Below, piece by piece: positions 18,621-27,546 of a stretch of DNA of 34,546 nt (position 1 is the stretch's first letter; each line of letters begins with the position of its first letter). Below the pieces are notes generated by a model. The model was not told where the DNA came from. It did not search any database and was given only the letters and a program-made list of their open reading frames with translations. The DNA comes from Peptoniphilus senegalensis JC140 (GTDB lineage Bacteria; Bacillota; Clostridia; Tissierellales; Peptoniphilaceae): positions 688,908 through 723,453 of the forward strand of contig NZ_HE610717.1 of NCBI RefSeq assembly GCF_000321025.1, written 5' to 3'. The translations under genes were made by a program, and so were the position numbers.

Positions 18621-18647
18621 AAAAAAACCCAACTGAGTTGGGCTTTT
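18621..18647 (-). terminator. Terminator after the membrane protein gene
   Basis: CCCAAC and GTTGGG enclose a three-base loop. On the minus strand seven T follow, 18 bp after the stop at 18661; on the plus strand CTTTTATTT follows, so it may work both ways. Confidence 0.85.
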
Positions 18648-18660
18648 ATTTAATATTTAA

Positions 18661-19689
18661 TTATCCTATAAATACTCTTGGAATTATAAATAATACTACT
18701 GAAATTACAAAATACATTAGTAAAAATGCAACAGATTGCTTCATTTCCTTTGTGCCAAAAGTTACATCTTCATCTGCTGCCAAAAATCTTGCCGCAATTG
18801 ATGCAAGGCATCCTAAGATTGGATAGATTATTAATACTCCAAAGTTACTTGTTCCTTTGTCCATAAATCTGTAAAAGGCAGGGATTATTATAAATAATGC
18901 CCCAAGGTAAATTGGAAAACTTCCCTTGTCAAGCCAGATTAATGCAATTACGCCAAGTGTCAATACTAAAAATACCACTGTTGAAATTGTGTTAATTAGT
19001 GAAATCTTGTTTATCAGGCCTTGGTCAATTAATTCTAACTTATTTATATAATAACCTGAATTTGTGTAGGCTTCCTTTACGCTATTTGTTGATTTTGTAG
19101 TTTCTGTCCAATTTTCTACTTTAGCATTTGTTACAAATATTGATGCATCCTCAACTTTTTGTCCCCCAGAAAAATATAGTGGATTTGGATTGTAATAAAC
19201 TTCAAAGGCATATTCGCCAACTTTTTCTGTTAAATCAACTTTTACCTGGCTCACTGCTTTAAATTCTTTATTATCAGTTTTGTTGTAAAAATCTTTAACT
19301 TTTAATTTTAATTTTTCTTCAAAAAGTGATTTGTTAATTTTATCAAAATCCCCTTTGAGATTTACCTTTGATTTGCTGAAGTTTACTCCTTCTCCAAAGA
19401 AAATTTGTCTATTAGGTGTGCCCATTATTCTTGCGCTTGTATCTGCACCTTTGTAATTAAACTTTATGTCATATTTTATAAGTTTTTCACTACCTTCTTT
19501 TACGACAGATCTTGCAACTTGAAGATTTTCGACTCCGTCGGAATTGTTAAATAAAATTCCGTCAAATTCTCTCTCTACATTTGAATTTGGCCACATAAGA
19601 GACTTACTAAAAAAAGCAGTTAGTGAAGCTAACATAAGTACTAATAAGAAAATTGCAAAAATAATAAGCTTTTTTATTCTCTTGTTCAT
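18661..19689 (-). CDS. Membrane protein of unknown function
   Basis: I do not recognise this 342-residue protein. It has an N-terminal membrane helix (about 8-29), a soluble part of about 200 residues (30-225), likely outside the cell, rich in Lys and Asp with the appearance of beta structure, and then four hydrophobic helices (about 232-253, 258-275, 283-300, 315-340) separated by short loops. No enzyme motif is visible. It starts with GGAGG seven bases upstream and has its own terminator, so it seems to be transcribed alone, between the nucleoside and polyamine transport operons. Confidence 0.8.
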   Translation of the reverse strand: MNKRIKKLIIFAIFLLVLMLASLTAFFSKSLMWPNSNVEREFDGILFNNSDGVENLQVARSVVKEGSEKLIKYDIKFNYKGADTSARIMGTPNRQIFFGEGVNFSKSKVNLKGDFDKINKSLFEEKLKLKVKDFYNKTDNKEFKAVSQVKVDLTEKVGEYAFEVYYNPNPLYFSGGQKVEDASIFVTNAKVENWTETTKSTNSVKEAYTNSGYYINKLELIDQGLINKISLINTISTVVFLVLTLGVIALIWLDKGSFPIYLGALFIIIPAFYRFMDKGTSNFGVLIIYPILGCLASIAARFLAADEDVTFGTKEMKQSVAFLLMYFVISVVLFIIPRVFIG

Positions 19690-19772
19690 TTTAAACCTCC
19701 ATTATGAAAACATTTCGCATATACTATATAATATCACATGAAGGTCTTAAAATAAACAAATTTATTAGCATA

Positions 19773-20816
19773 TTAAAGATTGGAAGCATTTATTTCTGTC
19801 CAAATTCTATCATAAACTTTTATAAAGTCTCCAAGATCTCTGAAAGATTCAAGTGATGGAAGTTTGTCTAAATCTGGATAAGCAACTTTTGAATTTTTGA
19901 TTTCATCTGGAAGAAGTTCCTTCACACCCTTAACTGGGGAAGTATAACCAATACAGTGTTCTACATTCTTTGCTTGAACTTCTGGTTTAAGTATATAATT
20001 TATAAATTTTTCTGCTCCAGATACATTATTAGCATTCTTTGGAATTACCATAGAATCGTACCAAATATTTGAACCTTCCTTTGGCACTACATAATCTAAA
20101 TCTTCATTTTGTTGCATCATAAGAAGAGCATCCCCTGAATACATTACAGATAGATTTGCATCTCCTTGCACTATAACATCTCTTCCATCGTCATCAAGAT
20201 AAGCATAGACAAGTGCTTTTTGTTCTATGAGAGATTTTTTAGCTTCTTCCAATTCCTTTTCACTTGTAGAATTTAGTGAGTATCCAAGTCTTTTTAGGGC
20301 AACTCCAATTGTATCTCTTTGTGAATTATACATAATAATTTGGTCTTTGTATTTTTCATTCCACAAAATATCCCATGAGTCAACTTTATCCTTGACTTCG
20401 CTTTTGTTATAAACAATTCCCACTGTTCCCCAGAAGTATGGAATGGAGTATTTGTTTTCTGGGTCAAAGGTTGGATTTTTTAACTTGTCTTCAATTCCAG
20501 AAAAGTTTGGAATATTTTCAAAATTAATTTCTTGAATTAATCCTTCTTTTATAAATCTTTCAATCATATAATCACTTGGCACTACTACATCGTACTTGTC
20601 TTGTGATTGTGTCATCTTAATATAAAGGTCTTCGTTAGAAGCATAAGTGTCATAATTTACCTTTATGCCAGTTTCCTTTTGGAAATCCTTTAATATTTCT
20701 GGGTCAATATATTCTCCCCAATTGTAAACATAAATTTCTTCTTTTGCTTCTTCTTTGCCACAAGCAGTGAGAGTAAGAAGCATTAATAGTGACAGTCCTA
20801 AAATTATTTTTTTCAT
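19773..20816 (-). CDS. potD: Polyamine ABC transporter, binding lipoprotein
   Basis: PotD binds spermidine or putrescine outside the cell and delivers it to PotBC. The 347-residue protein has a signal of 18 residues with lipobox LTAC (C19), then the typical opening YVYNWGEYIDPEILKDF. WDILWNEKYKDQIIMYNSQR and the acidic region around YLDDDGRDVI are family features; Trp and acidic residues of this kind line the polyamine site. It overlaps potC by 4 bp (ATGA) and ends the potABCD operon. I saw no clear terminator hairpin after it. Confidence 0.95.
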   Translation of the reverse strand: MKKIILGLSLLMLLTLTACGKEEAKEEIYVYNWGEYIDPEILKDFQKETGIKVNYDTYASNEDLYIKMTQSQDKYDVVVPSDYMIERFIKEGLIQEINFENIPNFSGIEDKLKNPTFDPENKYSIPYFWGTVGIVYNKSEVKDKVDSWDILWNEKYKDQIIMYNSQRDTIGVALKRLGYSLNSTSEKELEEAKKSLIEQKALVYAYLDDDGRDVIVQGDANLSVMYSGDALLMMQQNEDLDYVVPKEGSNIWYDSMVIPKNANNVSGAEKFINYILKPEVQAKNVEHCIGYTSPVKGVKELLPDEIKNSKVAYPDLDKLPSLESFRDLGDFIKVYDRIWTEINASNL

Positions 20817-21598
20817 ATTTCCACCTCAATTTTTTTATTTTTTTCACTTCTCTTGTTAATTATTACAAGGAGAATTAATAAAGCTACTAACATTAATGTC
20901 GATACTGCATTTATTGATGGATTGATTCCCTTTCTCGCCATGGAATAAATTGTAATTGATAAATTTGAAACTCCTTGTCCTGTGTTGAAGAAGGAAATTA
21001 CAAAATCGTCAATAGAAAGGGTAAAGGACATCAGAGCTCCCGTAAGTATTGCAGGTTTTATTTGTGGTATTACCACGTGCATAATTGCATAAGTTGGTCT
21101 TGCACCTAAATCTAGAGCTGCCTCTACTGTATTTTTTTGCAACTGATTTAACTTTGGCAAAATCGACAAAATTACATAGGGAATACAAAAGACTATGTGT
21201 GAAATAATCATAGTTGTATATCCCATTCTTATATTTAAAAGACCAAATAATCCCATTAGTGCAACAGCTGTAACTATGTCGGGGTTGATTACTGGAAGAT
21301 AATTAATATTTAGTATTGCATCTTTTTTAAATCCACGAAGTTCATTTATGGCAATTGCAGAAATTGTACCAACAATTGTGGAAATAATTGTAGCCACAAG
21401 AGCAACAAAAATTGTAGTCCAAAGTGAAGATAAAATTGCTGGATCATTAAAGAGTTGCTTGTACCATTTTAAAGTAAAGCCTGCCCATGAACCTCTCAGC
21501 TTTGAATTATTAAAACTAAAGACAACTAAGATAATTATTGGTGCGTACAAGAATATAAAAATCAAAAACAAATAAATTCTATCTATTAATTTTCTCAA
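20813..21598 (-). CDS. potC: Polyamine ABC transporter, permease PotC
   Basis: This is an inner permease subunit of the polyamine importer, 261 residues with six predicted helices. The coupling (EAA) loop reads EAALDLGARPTYAIMHVVIPQIKPAI, and the first helix segment FLYAPIIILVVFSFNNSK is typical of PotC. It overlaps potB and potD by 4 bp each. It pairs with PotB and is driven by PotA. Confidence 0.95.
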   Translation of the reverse strand: MRKLIDRIYLFLIFIFLYAPIIILVVFSFNNSKLRGSWAGFTLKWYKQLFNDPAILSSLWTTIFVALVATIISTIVGTISAIAINELRGFKKDAILNINYLPVINPDIVTAVALMGLFGLLNIRMGYTTMIISHIVFCIPYVILSILPKLNQLQKNTVEAALDLGARPTYAIMHVVIPQIKPAILTGALMSFTLSIDDFVISFFNTGQGVSNLSITIYSMARKGINPSINAVSTLMLVALLILLVIINKRSEKNKKIEVEI

Positions 21599-22428
21599 AA
21601 AATATCGCCCCCCATATCTCCAGTTTTTATTCTTTTGTTAAGCAATTTTGGCACAAGTAAAATCAAAAGCATTATGACGATCAAAACCATGGAAATTGCT
21701 GAGCCAAATCCCCAATCTCCAGTAAAAGTAAATTGTTTTTCGATTAAGTTACCTATCAAGTAGAAGTTGTTTCCACCCAGTAAGTTTGGCACTACAAAGG
21801 TAGAAATTGCAGGTATAAATACCATTGTTATTCCCGTATAAATGCCAGGAAGTGATAGAGGTAAAATAACTTTTGTGAAAACTTCAAAATCATTTGCTCC
21901 AAGGTCCTTGGCTGCCTCAATTAGTTTTTGATCCATCTTTAATAAGACGGTGTAAATTGGAAGAACCATAAAGGGCAAAAAGTTGTAAACCATGCCTATC
22001 ATTATTGCCTTAGAATTGTACATCAAATCCCAAGGTCCAAGTCCAAAAAGTCCAATAAATTTATTTATAAGTCCCTTGTTGCCTAGAAGAGTTAGCCAAG
22101 CATAAGTTCTTAGTAGAAAATTCATCCACATTGGAATTATAAAAATTAAAATCATATTATTTCTAACTTTTTCACTCATCTTTGAAATAATATAGGCAAC
22201 TGGATAGCCAACTATTAAACATAAAATAGTTGAAAGGCCAGCAAGAATAAGTGAGGTTATTAAAATCTTTACATATAGTGGCTCAAAAAACCTTGAGAAG
22301 TTATCAAGTGTAAAGACAAAGTCAGACAAATCTGTATTGGCATTTAGGGCATGAGCAAGTATTAAAAATAGTGGAAGTACAATAAAAATTAATCCCCAAA
22401 ATAAATATATTAGTGAAAATTTTTTCAT
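21595..22428 (-). CDS. potB: Polyamine ABC transporter, permease PotB
   Basis: This is the other permease subunit, 277 residues with six predicted helices. The EAA loop reads [20 protein letters not shown] and the segment [20 protein letters not shown] is characteristic of PotB/PotH proteins. The start overlaps the potA stop by 4 bp (ATGA), so the two are coupled. Confidence 0.95.
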   Translation of the reverse strand: MKKFSLIYLFWGLIFIVLPLFLILAHALNANTDLSDFVFTLDNFSRFFEPLYVKILITSLILAGLSTILCLIVGYPVAYIISKMSEKVRNNMILIFIIPMWMNFLLRTYAWLTLLGNKGLINKFIGLFGLGPWDLMYNSKAIMIGMVYNFLPFMVLPIYTVLLKMDQKLIEAAKDLGANDFEVFTKVILPLSLPGIYTGITMVFIPAISTFVVPNLLGGNNFYLIGNLIEKQFTFTGDWGFGSAISMVLIVIMLLILLVPKLLNKRIKTGDMGGDIF

Positions 22429-23459
22429 ATCAACCTCATTACATGGATTAAGTCAGGCTTAATAACTATGCCTGTCTTATCGCCCACTTCTCTCTTTTCC
22501 GTTGATTGAACAAGCATAGAGTAACCATCTACATCCACAGTCATTTCGTAGTGAACACCCTTGAAGACTAGACTTGTTACTCTACCTTCTATTTGATAAT
22601 TTTCGTCCACCAAAAGCACATCTTCAGGTCTCACAACTACTTCAACATCTTCCATGTCATTAAAACCCTTGTCTACGCAAGGAAAATCGTAATCCAAAAA
22701 TCTTACCTTAAAGTCACTAAGCATCTTTGCCTTGATAATATTTGATTCGCCAATAAAGTCTGCAACGAAGGCATTTTTTGGCTCATTATAAATATTTAGT
22801 GGACTATCCATTTGTTGAATTTCTCCGTTATTTAAGACAACTACAGTGTCGCTCATGGAAAGTGCCTCTTCTTGGTCGTGAGTTACATATATAAAAGTGA
22901 TGCCAACACTTTTTTGTATTCTTTTAAGCTCAATCTGCATCGCCTGTCTAAGTTTTAAGTCAAGAGCTCCAAGGGGTTCGTCAAGCAAAAGAACTTCTGG
23001 CTCATTTACAAGTGCTCTGGCTATAGCAATTCTCTGTTGTTGTCCACCAGAAAGAGATTCAATTTCTCTATTTTCAAAGCCCACAAGATTTACAAGTTTT
23101 AAGACTTCTTTTACCCTTTCTTTTATAAGATTTTTGTCCATTTTTTTTATGTTAAGACCAAAAGCAATATTGTTATATACATTCATATGAGGAAAAAGGG
23201 CGTATTTTTGAAAAACTGTATTAATTTTTCTCTCATAGGGTTCTTTTTCTGTAATATCTTCGCCATTAAAAAGAATTTTCCCATCATCAGGCTCTTCAAA
23301 ACCACCAATAAGTCTCAAAATCGTAGTTTTGCCACAGCCAGATGGACCTAAAATAGTAAGAAACTCATCTTTTTTAACTTTAAAATTGAAATTTTTTAAA
23401 ATTACATTGTCTTCAAAACTTTTTGTCACATTTTCTAATTCAATTACATAATTTTCCAT
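22425..23459 (-). CDS. potA: Polyamine ABC transporter, ATPase
   Basis: PotA hydrolyses ATP to drive polyamine uptake. The 344 residues show Walker [10 protein letters not shown] (about 38-46), the Q-loop, signature [15 protein letters not shown], Walker [12 protein letters not shown], and the H-loop YVTHDQEEA, followed by a C-terminal TOBE-like regulatory domain (about 240-344). It follows the regulator gene by 10 bp and overlaps potB by 4 bp. Confidence 0.96.
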   Translation of the reverse strand: MENYVIELENVTKSFEDNVILKNFNFKVKKDEFLTILGPSGCGKTTILRLIGGFEEPDDGKILFNGEDITEKEPYERKINTVFQKYALFPHMNVYNNIAFGLNIKKMDKNLIKERVKEVLKLVNLVGFENREIESLSGGQQQRIAIARALVNEPEVLLLDEPLGALDLKLRQAMQIELKRIQKSVGITFIYVTHDQEEALSMSDTVVVLNNGEIQQMDSPLNIYNEPKNAFVADFIGESNIIKAKMLSDFKVRFLDYDFPCVDKGFNDMEDVEVVVRPEDVLLVDENYQIEGRVTSLVFKGVHYEMTVDVDGYSMLVQSTEKREVGDKTGIVIKPDLIHVMRLI

Positions 23460-23469
23460 AATTCACCGC

Positions 23470-24009
23470 CTAAAAATTTGGTGGAGATGAAATCCACAAA
23501 ATCTCACTTACACATTTTCCATCATTTTTTAAATAGTGGGAGCTGTTAGCTTTAAAATAAAAACTTTCGCCCTTCTTAATCTTGTATTCTTTGTTGCCAT
23601 AAATGAGAGTTACACTGCCCTTTATTACATAGCCAAATTCTTCGCCCTCATAGGGTTGTATCTCCTTTGACTCTCCATTTGGCTTAATTTTTATTCGCAT
23701 TGGCTCCATTTGATTTTTTTGTGCATTGGGCACCACCCAATCAAGGACATAGCCAAGCTCTTCATTTTCACTTTCAAAAAAATCTTCTTCTTTAAAAGTA
23801 ATTTTTTCATTTTCATCTCTTTTAAAGAAATGTGAAGGGTCTGTGCCCAGTGCTTCCAAAATATCCAAAAGAGAATCAACAGATGGCGATGTCAAGTCTC
23901 TTTCAATTTGAGAAATAAATCCCTTAGTGAGTTCTGACCTATCTGCAAGCTCTTCCTGAGTAAGTCCCTTTTCAATTCTCATTTCTTTTATCTTATTTCC
24001 AATATCCAC
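23470..24009 (-). CDS. XRE-cupin transcription regulator of the pot operon
   Basis: A helix-turn-helix domain of the Xre type (about 2-60; LTQEELADRSELTKGFISQIE) is joined to a C-terminal cupin (about 105-178; PYEGEEFGYVIKGSVTLIYG). Proteins of this layout next to potABCD are thought to sense polyamines and control uptake, as PuuR does in E. coli. I start at the GTG at 24009, which has AGGTGATG five bases before it and gives the usual N terminus; an in-frame ATG at 24033 lacks a ribosome site. The gene is first in the operon, and a palindrome over its own promoter suggests autoregulation. Confidence 0.9.
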   Translation of the reverse strand: MDIGNKIKEMRIEKGLTQEELADRSELTKGFISQIERDLTSPSVDSLLDILEALGTDPSHFFKRDENEKITFKEEDFFESENEELGYVLDWVVPNAQKNQMEPMRIKIKPNGESKEIQPYEGEEFGYVIKGSVTLIYGNKEYKIKKGESFYFKANSSHYLKNDGKCVSEILWISSPPNF

Positions 24010-24050
24010 TACATCACCTATAATATTAAACAAATTACTTAACTTATTAA

Positions 24051-24062
24051 ACTCATTTGAGT
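24051..24062 (-). promoter_or_regulatory. Palindromic operator candidate for the pot regulator
   Basis: ACTCATTTGAGT has inverted arms ACTCA and TGAGT and overlaps the -10 box and transcription start region of the pot promoter. It is the natural place for autoregulation by the XRE-cupin protein. Confidence 0.45.
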
Positions 24063-24088
24063 ATAATTGTTAAAGATATTAATGTCAA
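24060..24088 (-). promoter_or_regulatory. Promoter of the regulator-potABCD operon
   Basis: TTGACA (24088-24083), a 17-bp spacer, and TATACT (24065-24060) on the minus strand; the -35 is a perfect consensus. Start of transcription is expected near 24053. Confidence 0.8.
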
Positions 24089-24225
24089 TAGATAAAGGCC
24101 ATTTAATATAATAAAATTTTTGTCAAATATACTTTACTAAAAATATTTCTAAATCTTCACTCTATTAAATTTCCTTTTACCTTTACTTTTCCAATTTATG
24201 TTATAATTTTTCCAGAGGTGTAAGA

Positions 24226-24935
24226 ATGGAAAATATAAAAAAAAGATATAACGCCATAGATTTTTTGCGTGGCTTTACAATTATAAATATGATAATTTTT
24301 CACGGCCTCTTTGACCTTGAAAATTTTTATGGCTTTAACTTCAATCATGACTTTTACTACTACCAACAATACATTTGCATTTCCTTCATTTTGATTTCTG
24401 GCTACTCAACACATTTTTCAAATAATTTTAAGAAAAAGTTTTTGATTTTGACAGGGCTTTCTATCTTAATAAGCCTTGGCTCTTATATTTTTTCAAAAGA
24501 AGATGCAATTTATTTTGGTGTCATTCACTTTTTTGCAGCTGCAACATTAATTCACATGCTCTTAAAAAATTACATAAAAAAATAAATCCAAGGCTTGGAC
24601 TTATTTTTAATACCATTTTATTTGTTAGCCTAAAAAATATTTATTATGGAAGTATTTTCTTTGGAAAAATAATTATTCCAAGGTCTATTTACTCTTTAAA
24701 TCTATTTTTTCTTGGTCTACCTAGTGAGAATTTTTATTCAGGCGATTATTTTCCCATAATTCCATGGATATTTCTCTTCTATATGGGATACTTTCTCTTT
24801 GATTTTGTAAAATTTACAAAAAAAGAAGCCTCCCACAATTTTATCAATGTCATGGGCAGGCATTCTCTTTTAATATATTTTCTCCATCAAATTATTTTAA
24901 TTGGGGTCTTTTCTCTCATCTTTGGCTTCAATTAA
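24226..24935 (+). pseudogene. Frameshifted DUF1624/HGSNAT-type membrane protein
   Basis: The first 119 codons (24226-24585) start like the heparan-alpha-glucosaminide N-acetyltransferase-like family: RYNAIDFLRGFTIINMIIFHGLFDL, in parts, with hydrophobic helices after it. The frame stops at 24583 right after a run of seven A (24576-24582). One more A would rejoin a frame that runs to 24935 and encodes matching helices, for example IIPWIFLFYMGYFLFDF and MGRHSLLIYFLHQIILIGV. The restored protein would be about 236 residues, normal for the family. This may be a dead gene, a sequencing error, or an A-tract phase switch. It starts with AGAGGTG upstream and its end overlaps the TPM gene by 4 bp, tail to tail. 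Confidence 0.8.
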
Positions 24936-25786
24936 AATCTTCCGCTGGCTCCACCGCCACCAGAGGATCCTCCGCCGCCGAAGCCTCCAAAGCCTCCGCC
25001 TGATGATCCACCGAAGCCGCCACTTCCACCAAAACCACCACTTGATGATCCTCCGAAAGTTCCCGGTCCCCAAAAAATTGTAGGTTCACTTACTTTTCTT
25101 CTGCTTTTACCTCCAGATCCACTTCCACCAGACTTTCCTCCACCTGATGACTTTCTAAAAATTAGTGAAATTATGAAAATTATGACAATTAATTTAAAAA
25201 TTGACATAAATGGATCTGATTCTGATCTTTTGCTTTCTTCAGAATAATCAATTTCTTCCTGTGGCTCTCTTGCCACAATATCAACATTATATTCCCCTTC
25301 ATATAATTTTATAAGCTGAGCATATCCTTCAAGGACTGCCTTCTCAAAGGGTCTGTCATTCTCATTTTCAGATACAACTTTTCCCATTGCTCTAATAATT
25401 CTTGAAGCATAAGCATCTGGAATAAATCCTTCAGAGCCATAACCTGTCTCGATTCTTAAAAATCTATTGTCTTCATCTAAAAGTGCCACAAGCAATAAAA
25501 CTCCATTGTCCTTATCTTTATCGCCAATTTTTATATCATTAAAAATCTTTGTGCCATATTCTTCCAGTGAATAATCTTCCAAGTCCTTTACCATAATAAT
25601 GGCAATCTCTCCACCTGTTTTCTTTTTCAAATCATAAGTGGTCTTGTTGAGATAGTCTATTGACTCTTGGCTAAGTGTGTTTGTCTCGTCATAAACATTG
25701 TAGGACATCTCATTTTTGTCAAAGGCTGCGTAAACATTTAAGACGAGAGTACATATAAAAATTAGTGTCGCAAGCCATTTTTTCAT
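24932..25786 (-). CDS. TPM-domain protein with Gly/Ser-rich tail (YgcG-like)
   Basis: The 284-residue protein has a signal peptide (about 1-20), a TPM domain (about 27-170; YDETNTLSQES, TGGEIAIIMVKDLEDYSLEEYGT, DNGVLLLVALLDEDNRFLRIE, GYGSEGFIPDAYASRII), an acidic linker, one membrane helix (about 192-210), and a C-terminal tail almost wholly of Gly and Ser with Phe. This is the YgcG layout usually found beside LemA. The TPM domain is linked to phosphatase activity in plants and to membrane quality control; the function here is not known. It lies 8 bp after lemA. The repetitive tail has a higher GC content than the neighbourhood because of its Gly codons. Confidence 0.9.
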   Translation of the reverse strand: MKKWLATLIFICTLVLNVYAAFDKNEMSYNVYDETNTLSQESIDYLNKTTYDLKKKTGGEIAIIMVKDLEDYSLEEYGTKIFNDIKIGDKDKDNGVLLLVALLDEDNRFLRIETGYGSEGFIPDAYASRIIRAMGKVVSENENDRPFEKAVLEGYAQLIKLYEGEYNVDIVAREPQEEIDYSEESKRSESDPFMSIFKLIVIIFIISLIFRKSSGGGKSGGSGSGGKSRRKVSEPTIFWGPGTFGGSSSGGFGGSGGFGGSSGGGFGGFGGGGSSGGGGASGRF

Positions 25787-25794
25787 TTCATCAC

Positions 25795-26367
25795 CTAAAA
25801 TTTAACTTCTGGTACTTGATTATCCTTTTCTGAAACTTCAAAATAATCTCTTGGTCCAAAGCCTAAAATTTTTGCAATAATAGTAGTTGGAAATCTTCTA
25901 ACTTTTTGATTGTAAATTTTAACTGTGTCGTTGTATCTCATTCTTTCAGTGGCAATTCTATTTTCAGTTCCTTCAAGTTGAGCTTGTAAATCCAAAAAGT
26001 TTTGATTTGCCTTTAACTCTGGATAATTTTCAACAACTACATTTAATTTACCAATAGCTTCTGTCAAATTGTCATTGGCTTCTGCAAGTTCCTTAGGTGT
26101 TTTTGCTTCAGAAATACCTGCACGAGCCTTAGTAATTTCAGTGAAAGTATCTTTTTCGTGACTAGCATAACCCTTAACAGTTTCTACAATGTTAGGAATT
26201 AAATCTGCACGTCTCTTTACTTGGTTTTGGACTTGTGCCCATGCACCATTAACATCTTCGTCTAGTTTTACTAGACTGTTCCATTGACCGCCCAAGAAAA
26301 TTACAAGTACAACTACTATAGCAATAATTGCAACTATCCCAACGGCACCCTTGTTTTTATTCTTCAT
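25795..26367 (-). CDS. lemA: LemA family protein
   Basis: LemA is a small, mostly helical membrane-anchored protein of uncertain function, often paired with a TPM protein. The 190 residues have one N-terminal helix (about 9-27), then the family block VNGAWAQVQNQVKRRADLIPN and a long helical part with YNDTVKIYNQKVRRFPTTIIA near the C terminus. The start lies inside the end of thiI (11-bp overlap) with GGAGGG upstream, so it is probably translated with it. Confidence 0.94.
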   Translation of the reverse strand: MKNKNKGAVGIVAIIAIVVVLVIFLGGQWNSLVKLDEDVNGAWAQVQNQVKRRADLIPNIVETVKGYASHEKDTFTEITKARAGISEAKTPKELAEANDNLTEAIGKLNVVVENYPELKANQNFLDLQAQLEGTENRIATERMRYNDTVKIYNQKVRRFPTTIIAKILGFGPRDYFEVSEKDNQVPEVKF

Positions 26368-27538
26368 AATTCCCTCCTATCTTAGTGATCTCCATCTTAC
26401 CTATAGCTTCTTCCACTAGCTTATCACAGTCAAGTGGCTCTTCAGACTTTTCTATTCCTTCTACAGTGGGTGTCAAAAGTGGATGCTTTGGCAAAAACAC
26501 TGTGCAGCAATCTTCAAAGGGAAGAATAGATGTCTCATAAGTATCAATATCCTTGGCAATATCAATAATATTTACCTTGTCCATGCCAATAAGTGGTCTA
26601 AAAACAAGTTTATCTGTAATATCATTAGTTACCTTCAAACCGTCAATAGTTTGTGAGGCAACCTGTCCAAGGTTTTCGCCTGTAATAATACAGTCATAAC
26701 CATTTTCTCTGGCAATTTTATCTGCAATTCTCATCATAAACCTGCGAGATATTATAGTCATCTCATCTTCAGGACAATTTATGTTTATTTCCTTTTGAAT
26801 GTCCAAAATATTTACAGAATAAAAAGTGAGTTCGCCAGAAAAAGTTGATATGTCTTCTGCAAGTTTCTTGACCTTTTCTTCTCCCCTTTCAGATGTGAAA
26901 GGATAGGAATGAAAATGCAAGCAGTCCACAAGGACGCCTCTCTTCGCCATTAAAAATCCTGCAACTGGAGAATCAATTCCACCAGAAAGAAGAAGTAGTC
27001 CCCTGCCATTTGTACCAGATGGAAGACCACCATGTGCCTTAATCTTATCTACATAGATATAGGTATCCTTTTTTAAATCGCAATAAACATAAAAATCTGG
27101 CTCGTGAACATCAACTTTTATGTCAAAATTCTTTAAAATGATACCACCAATTTTTGCAGAAATTTCCATAGAATTAAGGGGAAAAGACTTGTCGCCCCTA
27201 TTGGTTTTAACCTTAAAAGTTTTGTAAGATGGATTTTTTTTCAAAGTCTCATCCACAATTTTTATAACAGCCTCTTCAATCTTTTCCTTATCAGTTTCCA
27301 CCACATAGCATGGCGCAATGTAGACAATACCAAAGACATGTTTAAGCCTATTTATCATCTTTTCTTCGTTGTCCATAACCATTTCTACATAGACCTTGCC
27401 CATGTTTTGATAAATTTTCCCATGGTCAATACTTCTAAGATTTCTCTTAATAGTGGAAATAAGTTTGTTTACAAATTTATATCTATTTTTACCCTTTAAG
27501 ACAAGCTCGCCAAGTGAGAGTGCCATAACTTTTTTCAT
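26357..27538 (-). CDS. thiI: tRNA 4-thiouridine synthetase ThiI
   Basis: ThiI adenylates U8 of tRNA and inserts sulfur from a cysteine desulfurase persulfide; it also serves thiamin synthesis in some bacteria. The 393 residues have an N-terminal ferredoxin-like and THUMP part (about 1-165) and a PP-loop ATPase domain with SGGIDSPVAGFLM (about 184-196). No C-terminal rhodanese domain is present, as is usual in Firmicutes, where the partner desulfurase can act directly. It follows the desulfurase gene by 8 bp, the known NifZ/ThiI pairing. Confidence 0.95.
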   Translation of the reverse strand: MKKVMALSLGELVLKGKNRYKFVNKLISTIKRNLRSIDHGKIYQNMGKVYVEMVMDNEEKMINRLKHVFGIVYIAPCYVVETDKEKIEEAVIKIVDETLKKNPSYKTFKVKTNRGDKSFPLNSMEISAKIGGIILKNFDIKVDVHEPDFYVYCDLKKDTYIYVDKIKAHGGLPSGTNGRGLLLLSGGIDSPVAGFLMAKRGVLVDCLHFHSYPFTSERGEEKVKKLAEDISTFSGELTFYSVNILDIQKEININCPEDEMTIISRRFMMRIADKIARENGYDCIITGENLGQVASQTIDGLKVTNDITDKLVFRPLIGMDKVNIIDIAKDIDTYETSILPFEDCCTVFLPKHPLLTPTVEGIEKSEEPLDCDKLVEEAIGKMEITKIGGNYEE

Positions 27539-27546
27539 TCTATCAC

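Noticed and set aside
24901-25083. Plus-strand open frame opposite the TPM gene
   Set aside because: It is the reverse of Gly/Ser codons in the TPM tail; such frames arise from the repetitive sequence and there is no ribosome site.
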